Part shown: one piece after another, positions 42,824-52,160 of the stretch | Position numbering within the stretch: the first letter of the stretch is position 1 | How the letters are laid out: every line of letters starts with the position of its first letter | NCBI RefSeq assembly: GCF_009792795.1 | Contig: NZ_VKHQ01000003.1 | Location: 434,001-498,000, forward strand | DNA length: 64,000 nt | Reading direction: 5' to 3' | Origin: Cognatiluteimonas profundi | GTDB taxonomy: Bacteria; Pseudomonadota; Gammaproteobacteria; Xanthomonadales; Xanthomonadaceae | Notes under the pieces: generated by a model | Database searches by the model: none | What the model saw: only the letters and a program-made list of their open reading frames with translations | What the model was told of the DNA's origin: nothing | Position numbers and translations under genes: made by a program

Positions 42824-44737
42824 ATGGACAGCACCGCGACAATCGACGCTCCCGCCTCCTTGCAGCAAGGCCATCAAACGCGCTTCGGCGCGATGGTGCT
42901 CGGGGCGATCGGTGTCGTCTTCGGCGACATCGGCACCAGCCCGCTGTACACCATCAAGGAGGCGTTCTCCCCGCACTACGGCCTGACGCCGGATCACGCC
43001 ACCGTGCTGGGCATCCTCTCGCTGGTGTTCTGGTCGTTGGTGATCGTGATCACGGTGAAATACGTCATGGTGATCATGCGGGCCGACAACAATGGCGAGG
43101 GCGGAATCATGGCCCTGACCGCACTGGCGCAGCGGACCCTGCCGGCAGGCTCCAGGGCTGCGTACATGATCGGCATCCTGGGCGTGTTCGGCGTCGCCCT
43201 GTTCTTCGGCGATGGCGTGCTGACACCCGCGATCTCCGTCCTGTCGGCGGTGGAAGGCCTGCAGGTCGCGGCACCCGAACTGCATCGCTGGGTGCTGCCA
43301 CTCACGCTGGTGGTGTTGCTGGCGCTGTTTGCAACGCAACGATTTGGAACACGCACCATCGGGCGCGCGTTCGGACCAGTCATCGTGCTCTGGTTCCTCG
43401 CGCTGGCCGTCATCGGCGTGCGCAACATCAGCGGCAATCCGGAAGTGCTGCTGGCGCTGAGCCCGACATGGGGATTCCACTTTTTCGCAAGCCACGGCTG
43501 GCATGGGATCTTCATCCTGGGCGCGGTGGTCCTGGCCGTGACGGGTGGAGAAACCCTGTACGCGGACATGGGGCATTTCGGCAGGCTCCCGATCCAGACC
43601 GCGTGGAATTTCCTGGTGCTGCCCGCGCTGACCATCAATTATCTCGGCCAGGGCGCGTTGCTGCTCGCCAATGCACACGCGGTCGAAAACCCCTTCTACA
43701 TCGGCGTGCCGGCCTGGGCGCTGTATCCGATGGTGGGGCTGGCGACCGCTGCCACCGTCATCGCGTCGCAGGCCGTCATCAGCGGCGCCTACTCGGCGAC
43801 GCGCCAGGCGATCCAGCTGGGTTACCTGCCACGCATGGCCATCCGCCACACTTCCAGGGAAACGATCGGCCAGGTCTACATCCCGGCCATCAACTGGATG
43901 CTGATGCTGGCGGTGATCGCAACGGTGGTCGGCTTCGGAAGCTCGACGTCGCTGGCGACCGCCTACGGCGTATCCGTCACCGGGACCATGCTGCTCACCA
44001 GCATCATCCTGATCGTGGCCATGCGCCAGCGCGCCGTGATTCCCCCGGCACTGTTCTGGCCATTGGCAGCGCTGTTCGTCCTGGTGGACGTCGCATTCCT
44101 GTTCGCCAACCTCGTCAAGTTCATGGATGGCGCATGGTTCCCGATCCTGATCGGCATCGTCGTGTTCACCCTGCTGCGGACATGGCGCCATGGGCGAAGC
44201 CTGCTGCAGGCCGAGATCTTCAAGGACGGCCTGCGGCTCGATACCTTCCTGCCCGGACTGATGCTGTCGCCGCCCATGCGCGTGCGTGGGACCGCGGTGT
44301 TCCTGACGGCGCAACAAGGCATCGTGCCAAAGGCGCTCCTGCACAACCTCAAGCACAACAAGGTCCTGCACGAACGCAACGTGCTGCTGACGGTCGAGAC
44401 GATGGACGTGCCGGCCGTCGCCCCCGCATCCCGACTGTCCATCGACACCATCGGCGACGATTTCCATCGTGCCATCGTCCGATACGGCTTCATGGAGACA
44501 CCGGACGTGCCGCTGGCGCTGATGCAGTCCACGGACAACGGCGGCGTCTGCTTCGATCCCATGGACACCACCTACTTCGCGAGTCGCGAAAGCATCGTCT
44601 CCAGGCGCAGGCACGGCATGCCCGCATGGCGGGATCACCTGTTCGGCTTCATGCATCGCAATGCGTCGCCGGCGACGGACTTCTTCCGCATCCCGACGAC
44701 ACGCCTGGTCGAACTTGGCGCGCCAGTGGAGATCTGA
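42824..44737 (+). CDS. kup: Low-affinity potassium uptake protein Kup
   Basis: A 637-residue KUP/HAK/KT transporter with 12 predicted helices, importing K+ with H+. Signature segments: [20 protein letters not shown] at the start, [47 protein letters not shown] [14 protein letters not shown], and a hydrophilic C-terminal domain of about 170 residues. ATG at 42824 directly precedes the family N-terminus; earlier frame to 42617 overlaps kdpD. The divergent two-component pair at 40.4-42.7 kb suggests K+-linked control. Confidence 0.95.
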   Translation: MDSTATIDAPASLQQGHQTRFGAMVLGAIGVVFGDIGTSPLYTIKEAFSPHYGLTPDHATVLGILSLVFWSLVIVITVKYVMVIMRADNNGEGGIMALTALAQRTLPAGSRAAYMIGILGVFGVALFFGDGVLTPAISVLSAVEGLQVAAPELHRWVLPLTLVVLLALFATQRFGTRTIGRAFGPVIVLWFLALAVIGVRNISGNPEVLLALSPTWGFHFFASHGWHGIFILGAVVLAVTGGETLYADMGHFGRLPIQTAWNFLVLPALTINYLGQGALLLANAHAVENPFYIGVPAWALYPMVGLATAATVIASQAVISGAYSATRQAIQLGYLPRMAIRHTSRETIGQVYIPAINWMLMLAVIATVVGFGSSTSLATAYGVSVTGTMLLTSIILIVAMRQRAVIPPALFWPLAALFVLVDVAFLFANLVKFMDGAWFPILIGIVVFTLLRTWRHGRSLLQAEIFKDGLRLDTFLPGLMLSPPMRVRGTAVFLTAQQGIVPKALLHNLKHNKVLHERNVLLTVETMDVPAVAPASRLSIDTIGDDFHRAIVRYGFMETPDVPLALMQSTDNGGVCFDPMDTTYFASRESIVSRRRHGMPAWRDHLFGFMHRNASPATDFFRIPTTRLVELGAPVEI

Positions 44738-44776
44738 TGCTTGCTCCCGCATCCCGGGGCATCGCGACACAGTGAC

Positions 44777-44857
44777 GTAGCCCGGGTAAGCGCAGCGCAC
44801 CCGGGATCACCGACGATCCCCGCTCCCGGGTGCGGCATTTGGCCTTACCCAGGCTAC
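44777..44857. repeat. Paired REP-like elements (REPIN-type)
   Basis: Two imperfect copies in opposite orientation: GTAGCCCGGGTAAGCGCAGC.. (44777-44806) and CCCGGGTGCGG..TTACCCAGGCTAC (44825-44857). Each can fold on itself, and both share the core with the pair at 57161-57236. Lies between kup and a small membrane protein gene. Confidence 0.75.
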
Positions 44858-44902
44858 AACGGTGGAGGCGGACGCTGCGCTGCCCTCCAACGCACGCGCA
44901 GG

Positions 44903-45175
44903 TCAGTCCGGCTTCGCCCCCGACTTCTGCAGCATCTCCGGCGTGTCGCGACACAACGCGCAATGACGGCCGCGGCGTGACTGCCAGATGCGCGAGCCGG
45001 TGAAGATGCTCGCGGAGACGGCGGCCCAGATCAGGCCCTGAACCACTGCGTAGCGATTCGTGTGGCCCTTGAGCAGCTGGGCCACGGCAATGACCAGGAA
45101 GGCGAATACGAACACCGTCAGGTAGCGGCGAATCCAGAACAGGCTTCCCAAGTCATTCCCCCTGCGATGTTTCAA
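44903..45175 (-). CDS. Small two-helix membrane protein with CALC motif
   Basis: A 90-residue protein with two hydrophobic segments (about 15-35, YLTVFVFAFLVIAVAQLL, and about 44-62, VQGLIWAAVSASIFTGSRIW), a basic N-terminus and a C-terminal tail containing HCALCRDTPE. The four-residue C-x-x-C near the end might bind metal or form a disulfide. Not recognised. It ends 45 bases beyond a REP pair and starts 40 bases downstream of the 3HB-oligomer hydrolase gene on the same strand, and could be cotranscribed with it. Confidence 0.6.
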   Translation of the reverse strand: MKHRRGNDLGSLFWIRRYLTVFVFAFLVIAVAQLLKGHTNRYAVVQGLIWAAVSASIFTGSRIWQSRRGRHCALCRDTPEMLQKSGAKPD

Positions 45176-45215
45176 CGTGGTTCGCCGAAGCGGTCCGGCA
45201 TACCGGCATCCTGCG

Positions 45216-47045
45216 CTATCGGGGCAGCGCCAGGTTGTCCATCGTCATCGGCTTGTCCCCGCGCGGCACCGTCTGGATCACGGTGTCGGCCGGCAGCGTT
45301 CCGCCACTGCCGCCAGCTGCCGCCACGCGGTCAAGCGCGGCGTAGACGTAGGCCAGCAGTGGCAGGTAGCGCGCGCCATAGTCCGGCAACGCCAGGAAGG
45401 CGTCGAAGTGCTGTGCGTTGCGCACCTGCCAGTAGCGCACGTCACGGCCCGCAGCCTGGGCCGCCGCGACATAGGGGGCACTGCTGAACACTGGCGGCAC
45501 GAGGCCGTCGTCGAGTCCGTGGATCACGATCACCGGAAGGCCAGCGCGCGGAAGCGACGCGCGGGTTTCGGCGATGCCACGGCGCACGCGATCCGCATCG
45601 TTGCCCGACCCGTCCCACAACGCGCGCAGGCACTGCAATCCCGCAAGCGAAGGATCCGGTGCCGCGGAGCGCGGATCGATGATGCCGACCCCGGCTCCCG
45701 GCGGAATTCCGCTGCTGTCGGCCCACCATGCCGCGCGCTCCGCATCGGTCGCGGCGCGCGCGGACAAGTCGCGCTCCTGCGCCGCGAATCCATATCCGCA
45801 GGGATGCTCGCCAACGCCGTATCGGCCGTACGCCGATGCATAGGTCACCGCGACCGCGCGCCAGATGTCGAAATCCACCGACAACGCGCCCGCATGCAGA
45901 GCAGCATCGGTCCAGCCGTTGCGGCGCAGGACTGCGTGTGCCGACGCCGCCTGGGCCTTCGCGTCGCCGCCCTGCAGCAGGCCCGCCGCGGCCAGCGACG
46001 CGCAGCGCTGCGCGCCAGCCGCTGCCGCCTGCGCCGACAAGGGCGACTTCGGCAGATCCGCGATATCGAGCAACGCGCAGGGCATCAACAGCGCCGCTTC
46101 GGTGGCGTAGTCGTACAACGCGCGCCCGCCTTGCGAGGCGATCATCGGCTCGCCCGCGACCACCGCATCCAGCCAACCGTCGGGGCTGTCCAGCTCCGCC
46201 GCGCGCAGCACTGCCGCGCCGCCGTTGGAGATGCCGACGGCGATCACGCGCGTGTTGGCGAAGGTGAACGGCGCGGATTGCGGCAATGCTTCGTCCAGCG
46301 CCTGCAGCGCGAATTCCGCGGCCTGGCGGACGTGGCGACCCCAGTCGGCTTCCGGATTGTCCTGCGAATGCGCGTGCTTGACGGCGACTCCGCTGGCGCC
46401 GACACCGGCGTCGGGAACGAATGCCAGATCGTCGGCACTGCCGAGGGCGCCGACTGTGCCGTCGGCCCTTGCACCGGATTGGTTGTCCAGGTCGAAGTAG
46501 TCTGTGCCGGTTCCCTTGTCGGTGTAGGCAATGGCGCAACCTTTCGGCAGGCCCCAAGCGCCGGCGACGGCGATCGCGCCGTAGATGCCGCGCGACCCGG
46601 ACGATGGCGCGACCAGCAGGCAGCGCTTCCGCGCATCAAATGAATCAGGTACCTGCACCAGCACGCGATGCGGCTGGTGGGCGCCGGGGATGCGGGCGTA
46701 GGCCGAGAACTCGCGCCCGGGAACCCGCGTGGTGCTGCCGTACAACGTGCCGTAGCCGCCGTCGGCGGACAGGTCGGCGATGCCGCGCCAGTTGCTCCAG
46801 ATCGCGCGTCGCCGCAGCTCCGCCGGCGTGGGATGCGCAGGATCCGCGAACGCCGGCGGCTTCGCCCCGGCAAGGCCGGCGAGTCCGAGGCCAGCGGTGA
46901 GCAGGTCGTCCCCGTCGTCGCGATGGATGGTGGTGCGAAGGCTGGTGAACATGGACGGCTCCACGGCAGGTCGCGGCGGCTGTGCGGCGCAGGCGGAAAG
47001 GCAGCAGAGAAGGACAACCCGGGTGGCGGCGCGAAGTCTGGTCAT
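45216..47045 (-). CDS. D-(-)-3-hydroxybutyrate oligomer hydrolase
   Basis: A 609-residue secreted esterase of the 3HB-oligomer hydrolase family (OHB hydrolase, as in Ralstonia), cutting short 3HB oligomers to monomer. The signal ends LLCCLSACAAQ, a lipobox, so a lipoprotein anchored in the envelope is likely. The catalytic serine motif is GISNGG, with VFVQVPDSFDARKRCLL-type entry strands and YTDKGTGTDYFDLDN later. The C-terminus holds a conserved HGLDDGLVPP loop for the acid/His pair. Divergent (106 bases) from the dehydrogenase gene, which takes the product. Confidence 0.85.
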   Translation of the reverse strand: MTRLRAATRVVLLCCLSACAAQPPRPAVEPSMFTSLRTTIHRDDGDDLLTAGLGLAGLAGAKPPAFADPAHPTPAELRRRAIWSNWRGIADLSADGGYGTLYGSTTRVPGREFSAYARIPGAHQPHRVLVQVPDSFDARKRCLLVAPSSGSRGIYGAIAVAGAWGLPKGCAIAYTDKGTGTDYFDLDNQSGARADGTVGALGSADDLAFVPDAGVGASGVAVKHAHSQDNPEADWGRHVRQAAEFALQALDEALPQSAPFTFANTRVIAVGISNGGAAVLRAAELDSPDGWLDAVVAGEPMIASQGGRALYDYATEAALLMPCALLDIADLPKSPLSAQAAAAGAQRCASLAAAGLLQGGDAKAQAASAHAVLRRNGWTDAALHAGALSVDFDIWRAVAVTYASAYGRYGVGEHPCGYGFAAQERDLSARAATDAERAAWWADSSGIPPGAGVGIIDPRSAAPDPSLAGLQCLRALWDGSGNDADRVRRGIAETRASLPRAGLPVIVIHGLDDGLVPPVFSSAPYVAAAQAAGRDVRYWQVRNAQHFDAFLALPDYGARYLPLLAYVYAALDRVAAAGGSGGTLPADTVIQTVPRGDKPMTMDNLALPR

Positions 47046-47151
47046 TCGCCCAAACTAGCAAGCACTCGCCCGGCGTGCATCGTACTTTCGTCCGGATGCA
47101 GGGCTTCCGCCCGCTGTTAGGCTAGCGACCGGACACCTGCGCGAGACGCAC

Positions 47152-47916
47152 ATGACGGCACGCTGCATCCTGATCACCGGCGCCGGCAGCGGCATCGGTG
47201 CCGGCATTGCCACCGAGCTCGCCAAGGCCGGGCACCACGTCGTGGTGACCGACCTCAACGCGGATGCGGCCGGGTCGGTCGCCAGCGCGATCCGCACCCA
47301 GGGCGGCTCGGCGGAAGCACTGGTACTCGATGTCACGGCCGACGACAGTGTCGCCGCCGCGCTGGCGGCCGTGTCGCGACCTGTCGAGGTGCTGGTCAAC
47401 AACGCCGGGCTGCAGCACGTGGCGCCGCTGGAAGACTTCCCGATCGACAAATGGAACTTCCTCGTCCAGGTCATGCTGGTGGGCGTGGCGCGCCTCACCC
47501 AGGCCGTGCTGCCTGGCATGCGCGCGCGCGGTTTCGGCCGCATCGTCAACATCGGCTCGATCCACTCGCTGGTCGCCAGTCCCTACAAGAGCGCCTACGT
47601 GGCCGCCAAGCACGGCCTGCTGGGCTTGTCCAAAGTCATCGCGCTGGAGACCTCCGACACCGACATCACCATCAACACCATCTGCCCCACCTACGTGAAG
47701 ACGCCGCTGGTGGACAGGCAGATCGCAGACCAGGCGCGCACGCGCGGCATCCCCGAATCGCAGGTCGTCAGCGAGGTCATGCTGAAGCCGATGCCGAAGG
47801 GCGTCTTCATCGGCTTCGACGAACTCGCTGGCATCACCGACTTCCTGATGTCGCCATCGGCGCGCAACATCACCGGGCACACGATCGATGTCGACGGCGG
47901 CTGGACGATCCAATGA
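47152..47916 (+). CDS. bdhA: 3-hydroxybutyrate dehydrogenase
   Basis: A 254-residue short-chain dehydrogenase that oxidises (R)-3-hydroxybutyrate to acetoacetate with NAD. Cofactor motif TGAGSGIG, the NNAG strand, catalytic S (NIGSIHS), Y and K (SAYVAAKHG) are all present. The segment NTICPTYVKTPLVDRQIADQA with the conserved Gln is the substrate-side signature of 3HBDH rather than of other SDRs, and the C-terminus GHTIDVDGGWTIQ fits. Sits between the oligomer hydrolase and the response regulator, whose gene begins 17 bases on. Confidence 0.9.
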   Translation: MTARCILITGAGSGIGAGIATELAKAGHHVVVTDLNADAAGSVASAIRTQGGSAEALVLDVTADDSVAAALAAVSRPVEVLVNNAGLQHVAPLEDFPIDKWNFLVQVMLVGVARLTQAVLPGMRARGFGRIVNIGSIHSLVASPYKSAYVAAKHGLLGLSKVIALETSDTDITINTICPTYVKTPLVDRQIADQARTRGIPESQVVSEVMLKPMPKGVFIGFDELAGITDFLMSPSARNITGHTIDVDGGWTIQ

Positions 47917-47932
47917 CAGGCTGCCGCCGGCA

Positions 47933-48598
47933 ATGCCGACGCTGCTGATCGCCGACGACCACCCGCTGTTCCGCGCCGCCTTGCGTGGCGCCGCCGCCGA
48001 TGCGGTGGCCGACCTGCAGGTGCGCGAGGCCGACTCGCTCGACAGCGTGCTCGCGGCGCTGGAAGCAGAGCCCGGCATCGACCTGGTGCTGCTCGACCTG
48101 CACATGCCGGGCAACCATGGACTCGCCGGCCTGGCCGCGATCCGCGCCCAGCACCCCGGCGTGGCGGTGGTGGTGGTATCGGCCAACGACGATCCGCGTG
48201 TCGTGCGTCGCGCGCTGGATCATGGCGCCGCCGGCTACCTGCCCAAGAGCACGGGCCTGGACGAACTGCGCGAGGCCATCCGCACCGTGATGGGCTGCGA
48301 GCAGTGGCTTCCCGCCGTGCTGCGCGGCGCCGTCTCCAGCGCCCGCTCCTCACCGCGCGACGCCGCACTCGCCGCCGGCCTGGCCAGCCTTTCGCCACAG
48401 CAGTTCCGGGTGCTGGTGCTGGTCGCCGAAGGCCTGCTCAACAAACAGATCGCCGACCGGCTGGGCATCCAGGAACGCACCGTCAAGGCGCACCTGACCG
48501 CCATTTTCGAACGACTCGGCGTGCGCAACCGTACCCAGGCGGGCGTGGTGCTGCGGGAACTCGAACTCACCGATCCGGCGCGCCTGCTCGAAGACTGA
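47933..48598 (+). CDS. LuxR/NarL-family response regulator (CrbR/ErdR-like)
   Basis: A 221-residue regulator: receiver domain with LLIADDHPLFRAAL, phospho-acceptor in LVLLDLHMPG and the GAAGYLPKST switch, then a LuxR-type helix-turn-helix (SPQQFRVLVLVAEGLLNKQIADRLGIQERTVKAHL). The CrbR/ErdR group has this shape and pairs with an SSSF-type sensor kinase, exactly the gene lying convergent 73 bases away. Start at 47933 (MPTLLIADDH) rather than the upstream ATG at 47888 inside bdhA. Confidence 0.87.
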   Translation: MPTLLIADDHPLFRAALRGAAADAVADLQVREADSLDSVLAALEAEPGIDLVLLDLHMPGNHGLAGLAAIRAQHPGVAVVVVSANDDPRVVRRALDHGAAGYLPKSTGLDELREAIRTVMGCEQWLPAVLRGAVSSARSSPRDAALAAGLASLSPQQFRVLVLVAEGLLNKQIADRLGIQERTVKAHLTAIFERLGVRNRTQAGVVLRELELTDPARLLED

Positions 48599-48626
48599 GC
48601 CGCGACCTTCGGCCGAAGCATTCAAT

Positions 48627-48649
48627 CGCGCGCCACGCAGAGGCGCGCG
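48627..48649. terminator. Hairpin between convergent regulator and kinase genes
   Basis: Eight-base stem CGCGCGCC / GGCGCGCG with a seven-base loop, between two stop codons, no T-tract. Probable two-way terminator. Confidence 0.5.
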
Positions 48650-48671
48650 GCCCCCTGCTCTACCGCGTCTC

Positions 48672-51600
48672 TCAGCTCGAAGGCTGGGCCTGCGCGCTGC
48701 GGGCCGCCAGCAGGCGGTCGAGCACGGACTTCAGTGCCAGCGGTTTCAGCGGTTTCATCAACAAGGGCAGCCCCGCTTCGTGCACCGCGGCGCGCACCAG
48801 CGGGCCGGCGTCGGCACTGAGGATGACCGCCGGCCGCGCGCCATGGTCCGCGCTCAGCCGGTGGTACGCCGCGACCCCCGTGTCGCGGGCATCCAGGTGG
48901 TAATCGAACAACCACAGATCCGCGGGCATGTGGCGCAACGCCGCATCGGCGCGCTCGCCATCGGCGGCGTCGTCGACGATGCAACCCATGCCTTCGAGCA
49001 ACAGCCGCAGCCCGGTGCGCGCGGGCGTCTCATTGTCGAGCACCAGCACGCGCGTCCCTGCCAAGCCGCCACGCTTCACCGCGGAAGCCGCGCCCACGGC
49101 GATGGCCGCGGGCGCGGCTTCCAGCGACAACGCGAACACGGTGCCGACACCAACGCGACTGCGCAGGTGCAATGGCGCTTCCAGCAAGTGCGCGATGCGC
49201 TCGGCAATCGCCAGGCCGAGCCCGAGCCCCAGTCCTGGCGCATCATCGCCGCGGCGGAATTCCTCGAAGATGATGGCCTGCTGCTCGGGCACGATGCCGG
49301 CGCCGGTGTCGTGCACCTCGATGTGCAGCCTGCCGCCGCGCCGCCGCACGCCCAGCAGCAGGCTGCCACGCTCGGTATAGCGCACTGCATTGGCCAGGAA
49401 GTTCTGCAGCACGCGCCGCAGCAGTTGCGGATCCGTGTGCACCCAGGCGCGCGTGGGCACATGGCGCAGCCGCAGTCCGCGCTCGGCGGCCAGCACGCCG
49501 AACTCCGAGACCAGCGGAACCAGCACATCGGCCAGCGCGAATGGACGCCGCTCCGGGACCAGCCCCCCCGCTTCCAGCCGCGACATGTCCAGCAGGCCGG
49601 TGAGCAGGTCGGTGGTCGAATCCAGCGCGCCGCGGACCTGCACCACGCAATCGCGCTGGCGCGGATCATCGAGCTGCTGCGACAACGCATCGGTGAACAG
49701 GTGCGCCGCATGCAAGGGCTGCAGCAGGTCGTGGCCGATCGCGGTGAGGAAGCGACTCTTGGCGTCGTTGGCGCGCTCGGCATCGCGCTTGGCGGCTTCC
49801 AGGTCGGTGGTGCGCGCGATGACGCGCTGCTCGAGTGTTTCGTTGGATTGCAGCAACGCAGCTTCGGTGCGGCGGAACGCGGTGACGTCGGTGAAGGTCG
49901 CCACGAAGCCGCCGCCGGGCATCGGGTTGCCCCGGATCTCGACGATGCTGCCATCCGGGAACACGCGCTCCGTCAGGTGCGGCGTGCCGGCGCGCATGTG
50001 CGCCAGGCGCCGTTGCAGCGCGGTCCGCTGTCCCTCCTTGGGCGGCACGCTGAGCAAGGCCCAGCGAGCCAGCTCGGCGATGGGCGTCCCGACCTGCAGC
50101 AGCGACTCGGGATAGCCGAAAAGCTCGGCGTAGCGATGATTCCACGCTACCAGCCGCAGTTGCGCATCGACCACGCTGATGCCCTGGCTCATGTTCTCCA
50201 GCGCAGCCTCGAGCAGGCGCTGGTTGAAACGCAGGTCGCGCGATGCCTCCCCCACGATCGCGGCAACGGTGTCCAGATGGCCCGTCTCGCGCCGCGCGGC
50301 ATCGAGCAGCACGCGGGCGGAAGCCGAGCCGAGCACGGCGGCCAGTTCGCGCTCCAGTGCCGCCTCGATCACTGGTGAAACCGCACCCGTCGCGGGCGCG
50401 CCGAGCAACACTTCCTCGACGCGCTCGCGCGACAGGAAACGCAGGCCGGCGTCGCGCAAGGTCTGAGCATCGAGTCCACGTTGCGAGCGGCGCGGCGCTT
50501 CGCGTCGCCACAACATCGCAACCAGGGTCGCCACGGTGCCGACGAACAGGCTGGCGCCCACCGCGCGCGCGACCCGGCTCCAGCCGGTCAGGCCGAACAG
50601 GCCGTCGGCCGACAGCCACTCCCACCCGAACGGCCCGTGCGCGAGCCATGTCGGTGCAAGACCGCGTGCCTGCAAGGCCATCGGCAACAGCATCACCCAG
50701 CACCAGACCGCGAAGCCGGCCAGCACGCCGGCGATCGCGGCGCGCGCGGGTGTCTGCGGACGCCACACGGCGAACCCGAGCGCCGGGACCAGGGTCGCCA
50801 ACGCGGAGAACGACACCGCGCCGACGTCCGCCAGCGCCTCGCTGCCCGCGACCAGGCGGCTGTAGGCCCATGCCAGCAGCATGATCGCGATGATGCCAAC
50901 GCGCCGCAGCGCCAGCACGTGCCCGCGAAGATCGCCGCCGTCGTTGCGCGACCAGAGACCGCGCAGCAGGCCCGGCGCCAGCCAGTGGTTGCCGATCATC
51001 AGGCTGAGCGTCAGCGTGCTGACGACCACCATGCCGGTGGCGGCGCTCAATCCGCCGAGGAATGCGAACAGCGCCAACCCGTGCTGCCCCTGCGACAGCG
51101 GCAACGCCAGCACGTAGAGGTCGGACGGAATCCCACGCTGGGCGAGAAGGGCCTCGCCGGCGCGCGCCAGCGGCAGCACCGGCAGGGCGATCAGCAGCAG
51201 GTACAAGGGGAATTGCCAGCGCGCGGTGCGCACCGCGCCTGCATCGCGGCATTCGACGACAGCCACGTGGAACTGATGCGGCAGGATGAACATCGCGAAC
51301 GCACCCAGCAGCATCAGGGACGCGAAGCCGCCCACCGGTGGCGGTGGCGGTGGCGGTGGCGGTGCCGGCACCTGCGGCAAGGCGTCGAGCCCGAACCAGA
51401 CGAATGCGCCCACCGCCAGCATCGCCACCAGCTTGAAGACCGACTCGAATGCCATCGCCAGCACCAGCCCGCGGTTATGCTCGGCCGCGCTGGCGCGCCG
51501 CGTGCCGAACAGCATCGCGAACACCGCCATCACCAGCGCGACGTACAGCGCGCTGTCGTGCCACGCCGGCGATGCTGCCGTCGTCCCGTGGGCGGTGAGC

Positions 51601-52028
51601 ATCGCGAAGCTCATCGCCATCGCCTTGAGCTGCAGCGCGATGTACGGGATCAGGCCAAGCGCCGCGACCAGCGTCACCGTGGCGGCGAGCCAGGCATCCT
51701 TGCCCAGGCGGGTGGCGATGAAGTCGGCGATCGACGTCGCATTGGTCTCGCGCGACAACTGCACGAGCCGGGCCATGAAGCCCGCCGCCAGCACGTACAG
51801 CAGGATCGCGCCGACGAAGGTGGGCGGCAGCGGCCAGCCGTAACGTGCGGCCTGGGTGACCGTGCCGAAGAACGTCCACGACGTGCAGTGCACCGCCAGC
51901 GACAAGGCATAGACGTGATGCCAGTGCCTGGCGAGCACGCGCGGGTGCCGCTCGCCATAGACGCCGGTGCCGAACAACAGTCCGAGCCACAGCACCGCGG
52001 CGAAAACGACGACGCCGATGCTCAGCAT
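48672..52028 (-). CDS. SSSF-type hybrid sensor histidine kinase (CrbS/MxtR-like)
   Basis: A 1118-residue membrane kinase. Residues 1-510 form a sodium/solute-symporter-like (SSSF) module of about 13 helices; in the loop at about 221-231 nine or more prolines stand in a row. A PAS-like region (about 615-720), HisKA with H766 (AIGHDLLQPLHAAHLF), HATPase (LQNFLANAVRYTERG; HDTGAGIVPE), and a C-terminal receiver (about 990-1105, phospho-acceptor in LWLFDYHLD) follow. CrbS/MxtR kinases regulate acetate use and redox state. Paired by position with the LuxR-type regulator. Solute sensed unknown; the 3HB genes around it are a hint. Confidence 0.9.
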   Translation of the reverse strand: MLSIGVVVFAAVLWLGLLFGTGVYGERHPRVLARHWHHVYALSLAVHCTSWTFFGTVTQAARYGWPLPPTFVGAILLYVLAAGFMARLVQLSRETNATSIADFIATRLGKDAWLAATVTLVAALGLIPYIALQLKAMAMSFAMLTAHGTTAASPAWHDSALYVALVMAVFAMLFGTRRASAAEHNRGLVLAMAFESVFKLVAMLAVGAFVWFGLDALPQVPAPPPPPPPPPVGGFASLMLLGAFAMFILPHQFHVAVVECRDAGAVRTARWQFPLYLLLIALPVLPLARAGEALLAQRGIPSDLYVLALPLSQGQHGLALFAFLGGLSAATGMVVVSTLTLSLMIGNHWLAPGLLRGLWSRNDGGDLRGHVLALRRVGIIAIMLLAWAYSRLVAGSEALADVGAVSFSALATLVPALGFAVWRPQTPARAAIAGVLAGFAVWCWVMLLPMALQARGLAPTWLAHGPFGWEWLSADGLFGLTGWSRVARAVGASLFVGTVATLVAMLWRREAPRRSQRGLDAQTLRDAGLRFLSRERVEEVLLGAPATGAVSPVIEAALERELAAVLGSASARVLLDAARRETGHLDTVAAIVGEASRDLRFNQRLLEAALENMSQGISVVDAQLRLVAWNHRYAELFGYPESLLQVGTPIAELARWALLSVPPKEGQRTALQRRLAHMRAGTPHLTERVFPDGSIVEIRGNPMPGGGFVATFTDVTAFRRTEAALLQSNETLEQRVIARTTDLEAAKRDAERANDAKSRFLTAIGHDLLQPLHAAHLFTDALSQQLDDPRQRDCVVQVRGALDSTTDLLTGLLDMSRLEAGGLVPERRPFALADVLVPLVSEFGVLAAERGLRLRHVPTRAWVHTDPQLLRRVLQNFLANAVRYTERGSLLLGVRRRGGRLHIEVHDTGAGIVPEQQAIIFEEFRRGDDAPGLGLGLGLAIAERIAHLLEAPLHLRSRVGVGTVFALSLEAAPAAIAVGAASAVKRGGLAGTRVLVLDNETPARTGLRLLLEGMGCIVDDAADGERADAALRHMPADLWLFDYHLDARDTGVAAYHRLSADHGARPAVILSADAGPLVRAAVHEAGLPLLMKPLKPLALKSVLDRLLAARSAQAQPSS
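51337..51364. repeat. Hexanucleotide tandem repeat (GGTGGC)n encoding poly-proline
   Basis: Almost five perfect copies of GGTGGC on the plus strand, inside the kinase gene. On the coding strand they give the proline run. Slippage would change length by whole codon pairs and keep frame. Confidence 0.85.
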
Positions 52029-52160
52029 CGGCGCGACGACATCTGGCTGGACCGGTGGTTCATCAAGGCATCGGCCATCGTTGCGTCGACGGACGCGCTG
52101 TCACCCGGAGAATACCGCAGCACCCGCGCCAGCCCGCGGGTGCCGCGGCCCCACCCCAAG

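Noticed and set aside
51337..51364. GGTGGC tandem as CRISPR or origin iterons
   Set aside because: Six-base units without spacers inside a coding frame for a membrane protein; a simple microsatellite.
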